A DNA stretch of 61,089 nucleotides, from NCBI RefSeq assembly GCF_000429005.1, contig NZ_AUBA01000019.1, forward strand, positions 1 through 61,089, in the 5' to 3' direction. Made by a program: the position numbers and the translations under genes. This document shows positions 60,579-61,089 of the stretch, piece after piece. The notes under the pieces were generated by a model. It had not been told where the DNA came from, searched no databases, and was given only the letters and a program-made list of their open reading frames with translations. The stretch comes from Novosphingobium acidiphilum DSM 19966 (GTDB taxonomy: Bacteria > Pseudomonadota > Alphaproteobacteria > Sphingomonadales > Sphingomonadaceae). Position 1 is the first letter of the stretch. Every line of letters begins with the position of its first letter.

Positions 60579-60899
60579 TCACGCAAGCGTGCTGGTGGTC
60601 GAGCCACTCGTCGATGTGGTTTGCGAACCACCGCCGACCGAATAGGTCGGGTTGGTGAGCGCGCTTAACAGATCGCTGGTACTGGAAGAGTCGCTAGTGC
60701 TGCTGGAGGAGGCACCCCCTGAATGATGGTGATGATGGCCGCCATGATGAGCCGCACCCGTACCCTTTGCAGATGTGGTGCCGGTCGAAGCGGCGGGCGT
60801 GGTGCTTGCCGCTTGCGTGGCTGTGGCTGGCGTGGTGGTTGCAACCTGTCCGGTCGTGCTGGCGCCAGCAGAGCTGGTCAGTGCTTGCTGGGATGTCAC
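60579..60899 (-). CDS. Low-complexity Ser/Thr/Ala/His-rich protein
   Basis: The 106-aa frame from a GTG at 60899 is rich in Thr, Ser, Ala and Gly, with a His cluster (AHHGGHHHHHSGG) and repeated SSSTSD. No domain is recognised. It may be a metal-binding or exported low-complexity protein. The frame is open for 12 more codons upstream without ATG, and an ATG at 60927 lies in another frame (MAEPQFKQC), which suggests that a one-base frameshift separated the gene from its start. Real protein or decaying gene cannot be decided by eye. Confidence 0.4.
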   Translation of the reverse strand: MTSQQALTSSAGASTTGQVATTTPATATQAASTTPAASTGTTSAKGTGAAHHGGHHHHHSGGASSSSTSDSSSTSDLLSALTNPTYSVGGGSQTTSTSGSTTSTLA

Positions 60900-60962
60900 G
60901 GCACTGTTTGAACTGAGGTTCTGCCATGTCCCCCGTCAGCGCCTTTGGCACAGATTAGGGGT

Positions 60963-60974
60963 TGAGATTTGAGG
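60963..60974 (+). repeat. 12-base direct repeat, copy 2, probable IS left end
   Basis: TGAGATTTGAGG, identical to 60080-60091. It starts with TG and lies directly before the hairpin leader of the IS transposase, so it may be the outer edge of the element. Confidence 0.4.
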
Positions 60975-61031
60975 AGGGTTGGGGCTTCGTCGTAGTGACG
61001 AAGGAACGCAGATGAAGCCCCAACCCTCCTC
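60971..61031 (+). promoter_or_regulatory. 18-bp inverted repeat enclosing the transposase start
   Basis: GAGGAGGGTTGGGGCTTC (60971-60988) and its exact complement (61014-61031). The loop holds the ribosome site AAGGAA (61002-61007 region) and the ATG at 61012, so transcripts entering from outside would bury the start. A competing 7-bp hairpin CTTCGTC / GACGAAG (60985-61003) uses the left arm. Confidence 0.8.
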
Positions 61032-61089
61032 GAGAAAATTGCCCGCGAAAGCCCCTGCCGAGCAGGTGGTGAAGGACATTCGGCGCCAG
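61012..61089 (+). CDS. IS3-type transposase OrfA, N-terminal start (cut by window edge)
   Basis: ATG at 61012 with GAAGGAA upstream; 26 codons are visible (MKPQPSSRKLPAKAPAEQVV and then KDIRRQ). Pro/Ala/Lys-rich openings of the form KxPAEQVVKDIRRx are typical of the first ORF of one IS3 subgroup, upstream of its HTH domain. The remainder is outside the window, so family assignment is provisional and integrity unknown. Confidence 0.6.
   Translation, partial: MKPQPSSRKLPAKAPAEQVVKDIRRQ

Overview
The window comes from an alphaproteobacterium, very probably a member of the Sphingomonadaceae (Novosphingobium/Sphingomonas type). Base composition is GC-rich throughout. Diagnostic genes are a serine palmitoyltransferase with a dedicated acyl carrier protein (sphingolipid synthesis), a DivK-type receiver, an alphaproteobacterial DksA without a zinc finger, a DUF1674 succinate dehydrogenase assembly factor, and a P450 closest in appearance to CYP108. 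Most of the window is ordinary chromosomal backbone with dense, often overlapping operons.

Layout. 1-1570 is an insertion-sequence graveyard: the 3' end of an IS5-type transposase, a 5'-damaged IS3-type orfB, and a small membrane-protein gene whose 3' end is formed by the IS end. 1773-6468 is the minus-strand block leuS-lptE-holA preceded by a DUF3576 lipoprotein. 6877-11233 holds a predicted outer-membrane protein, phaB, a ribbon-helix-helix protein, murA and galU. 11305-14164 is a P450 / acyl-CoA ligase operon. 14374-21154 holds secreted proteins (DUF2059, S1/P1 nuclease, esterase, sorbosone-dehydrogenase-like protein with cytochrome c), trmL and DUF427. 21359-28555 holds an M23 peptidase, DUF455-bcp-glnE, agmatine deiminase, a TPR protein and a glucosaminidase. 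28882-33562 is an envelope locus: SleB-type hydrolase, small membrane protein, MBOAT acyltransferase and two SGNH proteins. wecB-wecC (33787-36214) supply UDP-ManNAcA. 36169-38080 is a three-gene operon ending in a fatty acid hydroxylase.

38398-44636 holds a double cold-shock-domain protein and the run argD-argF-hslO-queC-MFS. 44638-50310 holds a GNAT-like protein, an OmpA porin with a CtrA-type box upstream, a YqaA-type membrane protein and the acp-spt-GDSL operon. 50492-54991 holds a SnoaL-like protein, divK and a tightly coupled run of five genes. 55275-59469 holds dksA, a PilZ protein, DUF1674, rsmB, msrA and aguB. folK then runs into a tRNA-Lys gene, and its stop codon lies in the anticodon loop. 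Beyond the tRNA the sequence becomes gene-poor and ends in the leader and first codons of another insertion sequence.

Functional links. aguA (26.3 kb) and aguB (58.6 kb) together would convert agmatine to putrescine. argD-argF serve arginine synthesis. spt and acp start sphingolipid synthesis, and the GNAT-like protein at 44.6-45.8 kb is a candidate for the N-acylation step. The MBOAT/SGNH cluster next to two peptidoglycan hydrolases looks like a surface or peptidoglycan O-acetylation system and is the best candidate for under-described biology. Functional calls rest on motif and family recognition by eye; no database search was run.
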